Source: Bacteroidales bacterium (lineage in GTDB: Bacteria; Bacteroidota; Bacteroidia; Bacteroidales; UBA932). Taken from it: a DNA stretch of 64,000 nt. The notes under the pieces are model-generated. The model was not told where the DNA came from and did no database searches. It worked only from the letters and a program-made list of their open reading frames with translations. The stretch spans positions 62,001-126,000 of the forward strand of contig JAKSJN010000006.1 of the NCBI GenBank assembly GCA_024402135.1. The letters are read 5' to 3'. Both the position numbers and the translations under genes were made by a program. This document shows, in pieces, positions 52,727-61,665 of this stretch (position 1 is the first letter of the stretch; each line of letters opens with the position of its first letter).

Positions 52727-53193
52727 ATCGGTACGCTGTCGCTTTTTTTTACTTCTCCTATGACGAATATGCTATGAAGCGATCCCACGCAGTCCAGAAC
52801 TCCGAGGCTGTCCATGACTATGCTGCGGTAATGCTGCATGTCGCGGACGTACAGCTTCATGAGATAATCGTAGTCTCCCGACGTATTGTAACACTCCACG
52901 ACTTCGTCGACCTTCATGACTTCGTCCATGAATTCACGCATATGTTCCTTGCTGTGCTTCTTCAGGCTGACATTGCACAGTACAATAATGCCGTTTCCGA
53001 CCTTTTCTGCGTCGACTACGGCTACGTATCTTCTTATGTAACCATCTCTTTCCAAGCGCTTTACGCGCTCGAAGGTAGGGGAGGGAGAGAGGTTGGCCTC
53101 GGATGCCAGCTCCTTTATCGTGAGTTTGGCGTTCCGTTGCAGCGCCCGCAGAATCAAAATATCTGCGCTATCAAGACTTTCTTCAAAATTCAT
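52711..53193 (-). CDS. Lrp/AsnC-family transcriptional regulator
   Basis: A 160-residue feast/famine regulator. Residues ~8-55 are the winged HTH (DILILRALQRNAKLTIKELASEANLSPSPTFERVKRLE) and ~70-150 the ligand-binding RAM domain (GIIVLCNVSLKKHSKEHMREF). Family members bind amino acids and control amino-acid genes. It is divergent from metX-thrA-asd, and the two promoters share a palindromic centre, so control of that operon and of itself is likely. It overlaps the flavoprotein gene by 16 bases. Confidence 0.94.
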   Translation of the reverse strand: MNFEESLDSADILILRALQRNAKLTIKELASEANLSPSPTFERVKRLERDGYIRRYVAVVDAEKVGNGIIVLCNVSLKKHSKEHMREFMDEVMKVDEVVECYNTSGDYDYLMKLYVRDMQHYRSIVMDSLGVLDCVGSLHSIFVIGEVKKSDSVPIWGRE

Positions 53194-53247
53194 TCTTGGA
53201 AAATCGTTTTACAAAGAATATTATTTTAGAAAATGCGTGTTTTGTCG

Positions 53248-53280
53248 CAAATTTAGAATAATTTACCGAATCGCTCCAAA
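53248..53280 (-). promoter_or_regulatory. Canonical promoter for lrp
   Basis: On the minus strand, TTTG (53280-53277) precedes TAAATTTG (53255-53248) with a 21-base spacer. The -7 box is 54 bases from the start at 53193. Confidence 0.65.
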
Positions 53281-53282
53281 TA

Positions 53283-53314
53283 TTTGCTTAATAATGTCAA
53301 TCGTGCCATCTTTG
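53283..53314 (+). promoter_or_regulatory. Promoter for metX-thrA-asd
   Basis: TTTG (53283-53286), a 20-base spacer and CATCTTTG (53307-53314, one mismatch to TAnnTTTG) precede the metX start by 17 bases. The TTTG box and the lrp -33 box together form the palindrome CAAATATTTG at 53277-53286. Confidence 0.6.
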
Positions 53315-53331
53315 CAATCCGATTTATTACC

Positions 53332-54351
53332 ATGAAATATAGCGAATATACATACGAAAAGGCTTTTCAGTTCGAGGATGGTACATTGTTCCGCGGACTC
53401 AAGATAGCCTATCATACATCTGAGCGTGAGTATCGTCCCGGTGACAAGGTCATCTGGGTCTGCCATGCCCTAACTGCCAATTCAAATCCTGAGGAATGGT
53501 GGCCGCAGCTCGTCGGTCCAGGAAAGCTCATCGATACCGAAAAGTACTTCGTTGTCTGCTCGAATATGATCGGCTCTCCGTACGGATCGAGCGGTCCTGC
53601 AAACATCCATGAGGACGGTAAACCATATTTCTTCCGCTTTCCGGCTGTTACCGTCAGAGACATCGTCAATTCGATGATACTCCTGCGCAAGCATCTGGGG
53701 ATCGAAAAGATAGATTTCCTGCTTGGCAGCTCTATCGGTGGTTTCCAGGCCATGGAATGGGCGGTAATGGAACCTGACGCAATCGCAAATGCATCGTTCA
53801 TTGCCTGCAGTCCACGTGCAACAGCATGGGTGACTGCATATAACGAGTCCCAGAGAATGGCTCTCGAGGCTGATCCATCCTTCCGCGCATGCGAGAGTCT
53901 GGACGGTGGCAAGGCTGGTCTTAGATGTGCACGCTCAATCGCGCTTATCAGCTACCGAAGCTATGAAGGATACAATGCCACCCAGTCCGAGCCGTCCGAT
54001 GATACCATCTTCGCGGACCGTGCCGGCTCATATCAGCGTTATCAGGGCAAGAAGCTTGCTGACCGTTTCGATGCCTACTCATACTGGTACCTCAGCCGCT
54101 CCGTCGACAGCCAGAACCTTGGACGTGGCAGGGGGGGGCTTGAAAAGGCACTCTCAAGCATCAAGGTAAAGCCGACCATCATAGCAATAGATACCGACAG
54201 GCTCTTCCCCCCACAGGAAATGGCTGCAGCGGCAAGCATGATCCCAGGGTCTGATTTTCATGTGATCAGCTCTGATTTCGGCCACGATGGCTTTCTCCTT
54301 GAATACGAACAGATAACAAATATTTTGAAAGAGATCTTATGCAGGTTTTAA
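53332..54351 (+). CDS. metX: Homoserine O-acetyltransferase
   Basis: A 339-residue alpha/beta hydrolase that acetylates (or succinylates) homoserine, committing it to methionine. Key features are VIWVCHALTANSNPEEWW, the nucleophile elbow LLGSSIGGFQAMEWA, and the C-terminal Asp and His of the triad in IIAIDTDRLFPPQEM and SDFGHDGFLLE. The start MKYSEYTYEKAF at 53332 is set by the promoter; the open frame back to 53284 lies within it. The gene overlaps thrA by 13 bases. Confidence 0.93.
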   Translation: MKYSEYTYEKAFQFEDGTLFRGLKIAYHTSEREYRPGDKVIWVCHALTANSNPEEWWPQLVGPGKLIDTEKYFVVCSNMIGSPYGSSGPANIHEDGKPYFFRFPAVTVRDIVNSMILLRKHLGIEKIDFLLGSSIGGFQAMEWAVMEPDAIANASFIACSPRATAWVTAYNESQRMALEADPSFRACESLDGGKAGLRCARSIALISYRSYEGYNATQSEPSDDTIFADRAGSYQRYQGKKLADRFDAYSYWYLSRSVDSQNLGRGRGGLEKALSSIKVKPTIIAIDTDRLFPPQEMAAAASMIPGSDFHVISSDFGHDGFLLEYEQITNILKEILCRF

Positions 54352-56804
54352 AGTTTGGCGGAACCTCGGTTGCTAATGCCGAGAACATGTCCAAGGTCTG
54401 CGACATAGTCGTGAAGGCCGCGGAGAACGATAGGACCATAGTGGTCGCATCCGCAATCAGCAAGTGTACAGATACCCTCATCAAGATCGGTAAACTCGCT
54501 GCCGAGAAAGACGAGTCATACAAGCAGCTTATTGCTGACCTTCAGGAAAGACATAATGAGATCATTCTCAACCTTGTCCCTGCGGAGCGCCGCGAAAAGG
54601 CGCTCAAGGTCTGTGACGCGGAGTTCGATACTCTTCGTGGAATAGCTACAGGAGTATGTCTGCTCGGCGAGCTGAGCCAGTCAAGCCTGGATGCTATCCA
54701 GGGCCTTGGAGAATTGTTCTCGACCCGTATCCTTGCCGCAAAGCTTGCCTCCCTTGGTCTTTCGGTACTGTGGACTGATTCACGAAAGCTCATCCGCACC
54801 GTTAATAACGGCGAGAAGAATGTCGTGGATTATGAGACCAGCTATGCGAACATTCTTGCACACGTCGAGTCATGCCCTTCCGCCAACGTCATCGTTGCTC
54901 CTGGATTCATCGCGTCTGACGAGTCAGGCCGCATGACCACTCTCGGTCGTGGTGGATCTGACTATTCTGCATCGATCTATGCTGTCGGCTGTAATGCCCG
55001 CTCTCTCGAGATATGGACTGACGTGCCTGGAATGATGACCGCTGATCCGCGCATCGTTCCGACTGCCCGTCCTATCAGACATATCTCATACCGTGCAGCA
55101 CTTGAACTTTCCCACTTCGGTGCGAAGGTAATTTATCCTCCTACCATCCAACCGGTTGTCGCACAGGGTATTCCTATTTATGTCAAGGATACCTTCAATC
55201 CGGAGGAAGAGGGAACGATGATAGAGAAGAATCCTCCTCGTGGAAACGGCAAGCTCATCGGTATCTCCAACTCGGACAAGATTGCACTCCTTTCGCTCGA
55301 GGGCAGCGGAATGGTCGGAGTACCAGGTTTCTCCTCAAGACTTTTCGATGCGCTCAGCCGCAGCGGCATCAACATCATACTGATCACCCAGGCATCATCG
55401 GTTCATACCATGTGCATCGCGGTTGCCGACTGTGATGCCCAGAAGGCAAAAGAGGCTGCGGACAGCTGTTTCGCCTACGAGATCTCTCTGGGCAAGCTCA
55501 ACCCGCTCCGTATCGAGACCGGCTATTCGATTCTCTGTCTCGTCGGTGACGATATCCTTAACCAGAGCGGATCCACCGGACTTGTCCTTGCCGCTCTCGG
55601 ACGCAACGGTATCCCGGTACGTGCAACTGCCCAAGGCTCATCGGAGAGAAACATCTCTGTCATCGTGCGTTCGGAGGATGCGAACACCGCAATCCGTCAC
55701 ATGCACAATGAGTTCTTCGACAGACTTCCATACCGTACACTCAATCTTTTCATTGCCGGTTACGGTACAGTCGGAAGCGCACTCATCAAGCTTATCCGCG
55801 AGAACAAGGACGAGATCCTTTATCGAACAGGAAAGCTTATCAACGTGGTTGCAATATCCAACAGCCGTCGTTTTGTATGCAACCGCTATGGTATCGACCT
55901 CGGAAACGTCGGTGAACTCCTTAAGAATGGACAGGATGCATCCCAGGAAGAGTTCTTCACCCAGCTTGCAACCCTCCATTATGAAAATTCAGTATTCGTG
56001 GACTGTACGGCAAGTGCCGAGGTATCATATCGCTATACGACCCTCATCCGTCAGGGCTACGGTATTGTCGCGTGCAACAAGATAGCCTTCGGTTCAGACT
56101 ATGCTCGATACGCCAAGCTGAAGCAGGTAGCACACGAATGTGGTCAGGCCGTTCACTACGAGACCACGGTTGGCGCCGCACTTCCTGTAATCGAGTCAGT
56201 TGACCGTTGCGTATACAGTGGAGACAGCATCCACAGTGTATCAGCAGTCCTTTCCGGCACCTTGAACTATATTTTCAGCACATACAACGGCGCAGACGGC
56301 GTCACCTTCGCGGAGGTTGTGAAGGCTGCACAGGACGCAGGATATACCGAGCCTGACCCACGTCTGGACCTCAGCGGCAAGGATGTTCTCCGTAAGCTGC
56401 TCATCATCTCACGTGAGGCTGGAATCAAGCTGGACGAGTGCGATGTCAAGATCAACAACCTGCTCAGTGACGAGTTCTTCAAGGGCGATGTGGCTGATTT
56501 CTACAAAGCCCTTGCCGATAACGAGTCATATTTCAAGGACCTTGCAGACAAGGCAAGCGCAAACGGCTGCGTGCTCCGTTTCGTTGCAAGTCTCAAACGT
56601 CGCGAGGATGGCAGCTATGTGGCCAAGACCGGACTTGAGCATGTTGCTCCTGACAATCCGCTGTACAACCTCAAGGGCAGCGACAATGCCTGCCTCATAA
56701 CATCAGACTTCTATCCGGAGGGACATCCTCTGGTAATCCAGGGCGCAGGAGCCGGTGGCCGTCAGACTGCTTCCGGTGTGCTTAACGATATCCTCATGTT
56801 TTAG
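54339..56804 (+). CDS. thrA: Bifunctional aspartokinase/homoserine dehydrogenase
   Basis: An 821-residue fusion enzyme catalysing the first and third steps from aspartate to homoserine. The kinase begins VLKFGGTSVANAENM and contains TLGRGGSDYSASIYAV; ACT-type regulatory repeats span ~310-460 (GVPGFSSRLFDALSRSGINIILITQA and GSTGLVLAALGRNGIPVRA); the dehydrogenase begins LFIAGYGTVGSALIKLI near residue 470 and has CTASAEVSYRY and KIAFGSDYARYAKL. It overlaps the end of metX and is followed after 34 bases by asd. Confidence 0.96.
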   Translation: MQVLKFGGTSVANAENMSKVCDIVVKAAENDRTIVVASAISKCTDTLIKIGKLAAEKDESYKQLIADLQERHNEIILNLVPAERREKALKVCDAEFDTLRGIATGVCLLGELSQSSLDAIQGLGELFSTRILAAKLASLGLSVLWTDSRKLIRTVNNGEKNVVDYETSYANILAHVESCPSANVIVAPGFIASDESGRMTTLGRGGSDYSASIYAVGCNARSLEIWTDVPGMMTADPRIVPTARPIRHISYRAALELSHFGAKVIYPPTIQPVVAQGIPIYVKDTFNPEEEGTMIEKNPPRGNGKLIGISNSDKIALLSLEGSGMVGVPGFSSRLFDALSRSGINIILITQASSVHTMCIAVADCDAQKAKEAADSCFAYEISLGKLNPLRIETGYSILCLVGDDILNQSGSTGLVLAALGRNGIPVRATAQGSSERNISVIVRSEDANTAIRHMHNEFFDRLPYRTLNLFIAGYGTVGSALIKLIRENKDEILYRTGKLINVVAISNSRRFVCNRYGIDLGNVGELLKNGQDASQEEFFTQLATLHYENSVFVDCTASAEVSYRYTTLIRQGYGIVACNKIAFGSDYARYAKLKQVAHECGQAVHYETTVGAALPVIESVDRCVYSGDSIHSVSAVLSGTLNYIFSTYNGADGVTFAEVVKAAQDAGYTEPDPRLDLSGKDVLRKLLIISREAGIKLDECDVKINNLLSDEFFKGDVADFYKALADNESYFKDLADKASANGCVLRFVASLKRREDGSYVAKTGLEHVAPDNPLYNLKGSDNACLITSDFYPEGHPLVIQGAGAGGRQTASGVLNDILMF

Positions 56805-56838
56805 TCAAGTTAGTTAGTATAAATATTTTAGAAGAGAA

Positions 56839-57858
56839 ATGAAAGTTGCAATCGTAGGCGCAAGTGGCGCCGTCGGACAGGAATTCCTCAGAGTTCTGGA
56901 CGAAAGAAATTTCCCAATTGACGAACTGATCCTTTTTGGAAGTCAGCGCAGCGCAGGAAGAAAATATACATTCCGCGGAAAAGAATATGAAGTCAAGCTT
57001 CTTCAGCATAATGATGATTTCAAGGGTGTTGATGTAGCATTCACAAGTGCTGGTGGCGGTACAAGCAAGGAGTTCGCTGAAACCATCACAAAGTATGGTG
57101 CAATCATGATCGACAACTCAAGCGCATTCAGAATGGACGAGGACGTTCCTCTTGTCGTTCCTGAGTGCAATGCAGAGGATGCTCTTTGCCGTCCTCGCAA
57201 TATCATCGCAAACCCTAACTGTACTACAATCATGATGGTTGTTGCCCTCCAGGCTCTCGAGAACATCAGCCATATCAAGAGAGTTCATGTCAGCAGCTAT
57301 CAGGCTGCCAGCGGCGCTGGTGCGGCTGCAATGGCAGAACTTTACGAGCAGTACCGTCAGGTCCTTGCCGGAGAAAAGCCGACAGTGGAGAAATTCGCAT
57401 ATCAGCTTGCATTCAATGTCATCCCTCAGATCGATGTATTCACCGAGAACGGATACACCAAGGAGGAGATGAAGATGTACAATGAGACAAAGAAGATCAT
57501 GCACACAGACTGCGCTGTCAGCGCAATGTGTGTTCGCGTTCCTTCACTTCGCTGCCACAGCGAATCAGTATGGGCTGAGACAGAGGAGCCTGTAAGCGTC
57601 GAGCAGTTCCAGGAGGCTATCCGCAATGGCAAGGGTCTTCAGCTCGAGGACAATCCAGCAGAAAAGGTTTACCCTATGCCTCTGTTCCATGAGAATTGTG
57701 ACGATGTATTCGTAGGTCGTGTCCGCAAGGATCTTGCAAACCCTAACGGAATCACTTTCTGGCTGGTAAGTGACCAGATCAAGAAGGGTGCGGCTCTCAA
57801 TGCCGTCCAGATCGCTGAATACCTCATCGAGCAGGGTGAGCTTCCTTTAAAGAAGTAA
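56839..57858 (+). CDS. asd: Aspartate-semialdehyde dehydrogenase
   Basis: A 339-residue NADP enzyme that reduces aspartyl phosphate to the semialdehyde, the step between the two activities of ThrA. The nucleotide loop [18 protein letters not shown] is at the N-terminus; the catalytic Cys is in [16 protein letters not shown] near residue 130; [14 protein letters not shown] and the substrate Arg/His segment [15 protein letters not shown] follow. It completes the metX-thrA-asd operon, which supplies lysine/peptidoglycan, threonine and methionine precursors. Confidence 0.96.
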   Translation: MKVAIVGASGAVGQEFLRVLDERNFPIDELILFGSQRSAGRKYTFRGKEYEVKLLQHNDDFKGVDVAFTSAGGGTSKEFAETITKYGAIMIDNSSAFRMDEDVPLVVPECNAEDALCRPRNIIANPNCTTIMMVVALQALENISHIKRVHVSSYQAASGAGAAAMAELYEQYRQVLAGEKPTVEKFAYQLAFNVIPQIDVFTENGYTKEEMKMYNETKKIMHTDCAVSAMCVRVPSLRCHSESVWAETEEPVSVEQFQEAIRNGKGLQLEDNPAEKVYPMPLFHENCDDVFVGRVRKDLANPNGITFWLVSDQIKKGAALNAVQIAEYLIEQGELPLKK

Positions 57859-57867
57859 TTTTCATGC

Positions 57868-57886
57868 ATCGGGGAGTGTCCCCGAT
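57868..57886 (+). other. Hairpin just after asd
   Basis: ATCGGGGA pairs perfectly with TCCCCGAT around a three-base loop, without a T run. It lies 9 bases after the asd stop and 14 bases before the stronger terminator, so it may stabilise the 3' end. Confidence 0.45.
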
Positions 57887-57900
57887 ACGTCAAGACAACA

Positions 57901-57934
57901 AGAGGATGGCTCGTATGAGTCATCCTCTATTTTT
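57901..57934 (+). terminator. Intrinsic terminator after asd; copy 1 of a repeated hairpin
   Basis: A 12-bp stem (57901-57912 with 57917-57928; outer arms AGAGGATG and CATCCTCT) with loop GTAT is followed by ATTTTT. The same 28-base hairpin, reversed and differing in two loop bases only, recurs at 61670-61697. Confidence 0.8.
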
Positions 57935-57947
57935 GTCTGCGGTATTA

Positions 57948-58694
57948 TTACCTTATGAAGTTGGTTGTGATCCATGGCTCGCGGACCGGCTCCTTGGCAT
58001 TTCCGCTAGCGAACTGCTTGAGCATGTAGGCCATGTTGTCGGCAAGTGTGCGTATGGTCTGGAGTCCCTCGGCGTCCTGAGACACCTCGCCTGGACCTGA
58101 ACCGTACGCGATGTTCCAGTACTGCGATGTCACGATAGGCATGTTGAGCATCTGGAAAGGCATCTGGAGAGTCTGGAAGGCTGCCGATGCTCCTCCGCGG
58201 CGGCATACTGTGATAGCGGCTGCGGGTTTGCCTTGCATCACTCCGCTGGCAGCGTATGCCATTCTCTGCAGAACCGAAAGCACCTGTCCGGCAGGAGTTC
58301 CGTAATAGACAGGAGATCCTACTATGACAGCGTCACACTCGGCCATCAAGGATATGATGCCGTTGACCACGTCATCGTCGAAAACACATTTTCCAAGCTT
58401 CTTGGAATGGCATTGTCCACATGCAATGCATCCCCTTACCGGCTTGTTACCAACCTGGGCGACAACGCTTTCTATTCCGTACTTGGACAACTGGGCAGCG
58501 GCCTCCGCCAGCAATGTCGCAGTATTCCCATTCTTGCGGGGACTTCCGTTAATAAGCAATACTTTCATTTTTCTCTCTTTCTCGGGTTCTTTTGCGTCTG
58601 CCGTTAAACCCAGCCCTGTTGCTGCAACTGCAGTTGCAGCAACAGCCGAGCCCATGGTCCTGAGCGCTTCCCTTCTTGATATAGACTTGTCCAA
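57948..58694 (-). CDS. Tat-exported iron-sulfur flavoprotein (NADPH-dependent FMN reductase fold)
   Basis: A 248-residue protein if started at TTG 58694 (MDKSISRREALRTMGSAVAA). The N-terminus is a twin-arginine signal (SRREALR plus an Ala-rich core). The flavodoxin-like domain starts MKVLLINGSPRKNGNTATLL at residue 43; CIACGQCHSKKLGKC gives Cys 89, 92, 95 and 103 in the C-x2-C-x2-C-x7-C pattern of Isf-type proteins. A minus-strand -7 box at 58728-58721 lies downstream of the ATG at 58760, so that start is unlikely. Cofactor loading before export explains Tat use. Confidence 0.85.
   Translation of the reverse strand: MDKSISRREALRTMGSAVAATAVAATGLGLTADAKEPEKERKMKVLLINGSPRKNGNTATLLAEAAAQLSKYGIESVVAQVGNKPVRGCIACGQCHSKKLGKCVFDDDVVNGIISLMAECDAVIVGSPVYYGTPAGQVLSVLQRMAYAASGVMQGKPAAAITVCRRGGASAAFQTLQMPFQMLNMPIVTSQYWNIAYGSGPGEVSQDAEGLQTIRTLADNMAYMLKQFASGNAKEPVREPWITTNFIR
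58616..58645. repeat. Perfect 30-base palindrome inside the Tat signal coding region
   Basis: Bases 58616-58630 are exactly complementary in reverse to 58631-58645, with no loop; the centre is CTGCAG. It encodes part of the Ala/Val/Thr core of the signal peptide (VAATAVAAT), 49-78 bases after the start codon. Confidence 0.9.
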
Positions 58695-58720
58695 AATGTT
58701 GATTGTTAGTGTTATGGACT

Positions 58721-58728
58721 CAAATATA
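58721..58728 (-). promoter_or_regulatory. -7 promoter box for the iron-sulfur flavoprotein
   Basis: The minus-strand sequence is TATATTTG, an exact TAnnTTTG match. Transcription would begin near 58714, downstream of the ATG at 58760 and 20 bases before the TTG at 58694. Confidence 0.5.
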
Positions 58729-58797
58729 GGAATTCTGTTCTGATTCTTGCCGATCTGCACTCAGATTAAGTGGAAAGATCGATTTGCCCCGTGACAT

Positions 58798-58828
58798 TTT
58801 GCGTTTTATACGAGATTTCCTATATTTC
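58798..58828 (+). promoter_or_regulatory. Promoter for lemA
   Basis: TTTG (58798-58801), a 19-base spacer and TATATTTC (58821-58828, last base off consensus) precede the ATG at 58856 by 27 bases. Confidence 0.6.
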
Positions 58829-58855
58829 GGAATTAACCTGAAAAATAAAACTAAA

Positions 58856-59404
58856 ATGACACTTATCATCGTACTGGCCGTAGCCGCTGCACTTATCTTC
58901 TGGTTCATCAGAGTCCAGAACAACCTCGTAAGCAAGGATGAACTTTGCAAGAATGCACTCAGCCAGATCGGCGTTCAGCAGAGCAGCCGATGGGACGCTC
59001 TCACCGCACTCGCAGAACTCGTAAAATCATACAATGAGCATGAGTACAAGACCCTCAGGGATGTGATTGCAATGCGCAAGGGCATCAGCGGTACATCGAA
59101 CGTAGATGACGCAAACACCCAGGAGGAACTCATGGCACAGGCTACCAAGATCATCAATGTAGTAGCCGAGCAGTATCCTGACCTCAAGTCCAACGAGAAC
59201 TATGGCAAGGCAATGGATGCAGTCAATACCTACGAGAACCAGGTACGTATGAGCCGTATGGTATTCAATGATACCGTTACCAAGTACAACAAGCTCATTC
59301 GCCAGATTCCTGATTCATTCGTTGCTTCTCTCCTTGGATTCCAGTCTCGCGAGTACCTCAAGGAGGTCGCTTCAAAGGCTGACATGCCTTCAATGAACAT
59401 CTAG
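58856..59404 (+). CDS. lemA: LemA-family protein
   Basis: A 182-residue protein with one N-terminal span (MTLIIVLAVAAALIFWFIRV) and a helical cytoplasmic or periplasmic domain with the LemA pattern NNLVSKDELCKNALSQIGVQ, RWDALTALAELVKSY, FNDTVTKYNKLIRQIP and the terminal FQSREYLKEV. The biochemical role is unknown. The start at 58856 is chosen because the span begins there and the open frame back to 58784 crosses the promoter. It lies four bases before the DUF2207 gene, a pairing seen in many bacteria. Confidence 0.92.
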   Translation: MTLIIVLAVAAALIFWFIRVQNNLVSKDELCKNALSQIGVQQSSRWDALTALAELVKSYNEHEYKTLRDVIAMRKGISGTSNVDDANTQEELMAQATKIINVVAEQYPDLKSNENYGKAMDAVNTYENQVRMSRMVFNDTVTKYNKLIRQIPDSFVASLLGFQSREYLKEVASKADMPSMNI

Positions 59405-59408
59405 CAGA

Positions 59409-61046
59409 ATGCTGAAAAGATATCTCTTTATCATACTGGCAACGCTTATGGCGCTGCCGGTTTTTGCTGATTCGGCAGCCATAAACAATATCGACATCGA
59501 TGTTGTTCTCAATCGTGACGGCTCTGCTGACATTACCGAGGTATGGGATGTCAATGTCGCGTCAGGCACTGAGTGGTATCTGACCCGCAACAACCTTGGA
59601 GACATCGACATTCTGAACCTTGCCGTCAGTGATGAACGTGGCCGCAGTTTCATTGTCGAGGACCGCTGGGACGTTCAGCGTACCATCTCCCAGAAGGAAG
59701 GCCGCTGTGGTCTGAACAGTACCTCCTATGGCTGCGAGATCTGCTGGGGTGTCGGCAGCTATGGACCTCATGTGTTCACCGTGAGCTACACCATGACCAA
59801 CGTGGTTAAATCCCTCAGCGATTACGACATGCTTCATATGCAGTTCATCAGCCCGGGACTGTCAAGCGAGCCAAAGAAGGCAAGCGTGCATGTCCGTATG
59901 GAAGGGGAGAACTTCGATGAAAGCAATTCCCGCATATGGGGCTTCGGCTATTACGGAGACTGCAATTTTCAGGAAGATGGAACAGTCCTCGCCAAAACGT
60001 CAAAGTCAATCCCGCATAATGGATCGATGATTGTCCTGATGCGCTTCAACAAGGGATTATTCTCTTCGCAGAGCTTCCAGGACCGCAGCTTCGATGACGT
60101 CCTTGAGCGTGCCATGGTCGGTGCTGACTTCAAGGAACAGAACAGGGAAGATGACACAGCCGGTATCATCATAGGTATCTTGCTGGCAATCCTTGCTCTT
60201 TGCTGTCCTATACTTGCAGCAAGGGCTCAGCGTCGTTCAGTCATTGGCAAGATGAAGACCATCGACTGGTTCCGTGATGTTCCAATGGATGGTGACCTTG
60301 TAACTTCCGACTATGTCCTCAAGAAGGCTCTTCTTTCAAAGAATACCAACTCTCTTGCCTCTGCCCTGATCCTAAGGATGATCTATCAGGGATACCTGAA
60401 CGTCACAAAGAATGCAGATGGCAAGGTTGATATTTCCTTCAACGACTATAAGTCCGATCAACTGACAGGAGTTGAGGCAAAGTTATACCGTATGATGAAG
60501 GACGCAAGCGGTATGGATCAGATACTTCAGGACAAGGAGTTCTCGAACTGGTCTCGCAGAAATACTTCACGAGTCAGCGCGTGGGCCAGCTCGATCTCGA
60601 CAGAAGGCTTGTCAAAGCTCATGACCAAGGGTTATGTCCGCGGTATGGGACGCTTTACCGACGAAGGTAAGGCCAAGGCGCGCGAACTGGTCGGATTCAA
60701 GAAATTCCTCGAGGAATTCACACTTGTGTCGGAACGTGAGACCATGGAGGTCACCATGTGGCAGGATTACCTTGTATTCGCATCGCTGTTTGGAATTGCC
60801 GACAAGGTTGCAAAACAGCTTCAGGATATCAATCCTCAGGCATTCGAGGAGCAGATGGTATACGATTACACGACCATGCGCAATATCCTTTATCAGACCC
60901 GCAACCTGTCTAATTCGATCACAAATGCCCAGCAGCGCGAGGCTGCTTCCAAGGCTCAACAGGCAAGCAAGGGCTTCGGTGGAGGTGCATCGTTCGGCGG
61001 TGGTGGAGGTTTCAGCGGCGGCGGCTTCGGCGGCGGCAGCAGATAA
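59409..61046 (+). CDS. DUF2207 membrane protein with Gly-rich tail
   Basis: A 545-residue protein with signal peptide MLKRYLFIILATLMALPVFA, an extracytoplasmic beta-rich DUF2207 domain (~20-240; INNIDIDVVLNRDGSADITEVWDV), a span near residues 250-272 (GIIIGILLAILALCCPILAA), then a cytoplasmic part of winged-helix-like segments (SLASALILRMIYQGYLNV). Unlike many family members, a second pair of spans in the C-terminal half is weak. The last ~22 residues are nearly all Gly, Phe and Ser, as is common in this family. It is co-transcribed with lemA; the function of the pair is not known. Confidence 0.9.
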   Translation: MLKRYLFIILATLMALPVFADSAAINNIDIDVVLNRDGSADITEVWDVNVASGTEWYLTRNNLGDIDILNLAVSDERGRSFIVEDRWDVQRTISQKEGRCGLNSTSYGCEICWGVGSYGPHVFTVSYTMTNVVKSLSDYDMLHMQFISPGLSSEPKKASVHVRMEGENFDESNSRIWGFGYYGDCNFQEDGTVLAKTSKSIPHNGSMIVLMRFNKGLFSSQSFQDRSFDDVLERAMVGADFKEQNREDDTAGIIIGILLAILALCCPILAARAQRRSVIGKMKTIDWFRDVPMDGDLVTSDYVLKKALLSKNTNSLASALILRMIYQGYLNVTKNADGKVDISFNDYKSDQLTGVEAKLYRMMKDASGMDQILQDKEFSNWSRRNTSRVSAWASSISTEGLSKLMTKGYVRGMGRFTDEGKAKARELVGFKKFLEEFTLVSERETMEVTMWQDYLVFASLFGIADKVAKQLQDINPQAFEEQMVYDYTTMRNILYQTRNLSNSITNAQQREAASKAQQASKGFGGGASFGGGGGFSGGGFGGGSR

Positions 61047-61057
61047 TACTCACGGAT

Positions 61058-61642
61058 ATGCTTGAAGTCTTCAAAGGACGTCCAACCGATATTGGACAGC
61101 GGCTTGAACGCGAAGTCAGAGTCTATGACCTTCTTGATACCCTTGGGGTATGGTATGAGCGCGTCGACCACGAGCCTGCCATGACAATGGAGGTCTGCGC
61201 CCAGATTGACGAGGCGTTCGGCCGTGTCCGTGGTGCAGAAGCAGCCTCTATCGAGGACCGTGAGAGTCATCCTGTCATCTGCAAAAACCTGTTTCTGTGC
61301 AATCGCCAGAAGACCAGATACTACCTTCTCATGATGCCTGGTGACAAGAAGTTCCTTACAAAGGATCTTTCGGCACAGATCAATTCGGCAAGACTATCCT
61401 TTGCCGGAGATGAAGACATGCTTGCATTCCTCGATGTCACTCCTGGTTCTGTGTCCGTCATGGGTCTTATGAATGACAAGGAGAACAGGGTGCAGCTCCT
61501 CATAGACAGTGATGTCCTCAGAAGCGATTATGTAGGATGCCATCCGTGCATGAATACATCCAGCCTTAGACTCAAGGTCTCGGATCTTATGGACCGGATT
61601 CTTCCAGCAATCCATCACGATCCGATAACCGTTGTGCTATGA
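61058..61642 (+). CDS. YbaK/ProX-type aminoacyl-tRNA deacylase
   Basis: A 194-residue trans-editing protein of the prolyl-tRNA-synthetase-associated-domain group, which hydrolyses mischarged Ala-tRNA-Pro or similar. RVYDLLDTLGVWYERVDHEPAMTMEVC opens the domain; CKNLFLCNRQKTRYYLLMM and LTPGSV-like VTPGSVSVMGLMND contain the catalytic Lys and the GxxPL-like region; the end is VGCHPCMNTSSLRL. It follows DUF2207 by 11 bases and ends at a bidirectional terminator. Exact specificity cannot be assigned. Confidence 0.88.
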   Translation: MLEVFKGRPTDIGQRLEREVRVYDLLDTLGVWYERVDHEPAMTMEVCAQIDEAFGRVRGAEAASIEDRESHPVICKNLFLCNRQKTRYYLLMMPGDKKFLTKDLSAQINSARLSFAGDEDMLAFLDVTPGSVSVMGLMNDKENRVQLLIDSDVLRSDYVGCHPCMNTSSLRLKVSDLMDRILPAIHHDPITVVL

Positions 61643-61665
61643 CAATTCAGGTTATAAACCGGAAT

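Noticed and set aside
60960..61040. GGC-rich repeats suggesting a repeat element
   Set aside because: They encode the Gly-rich tail typical of DUF2207 proteins.
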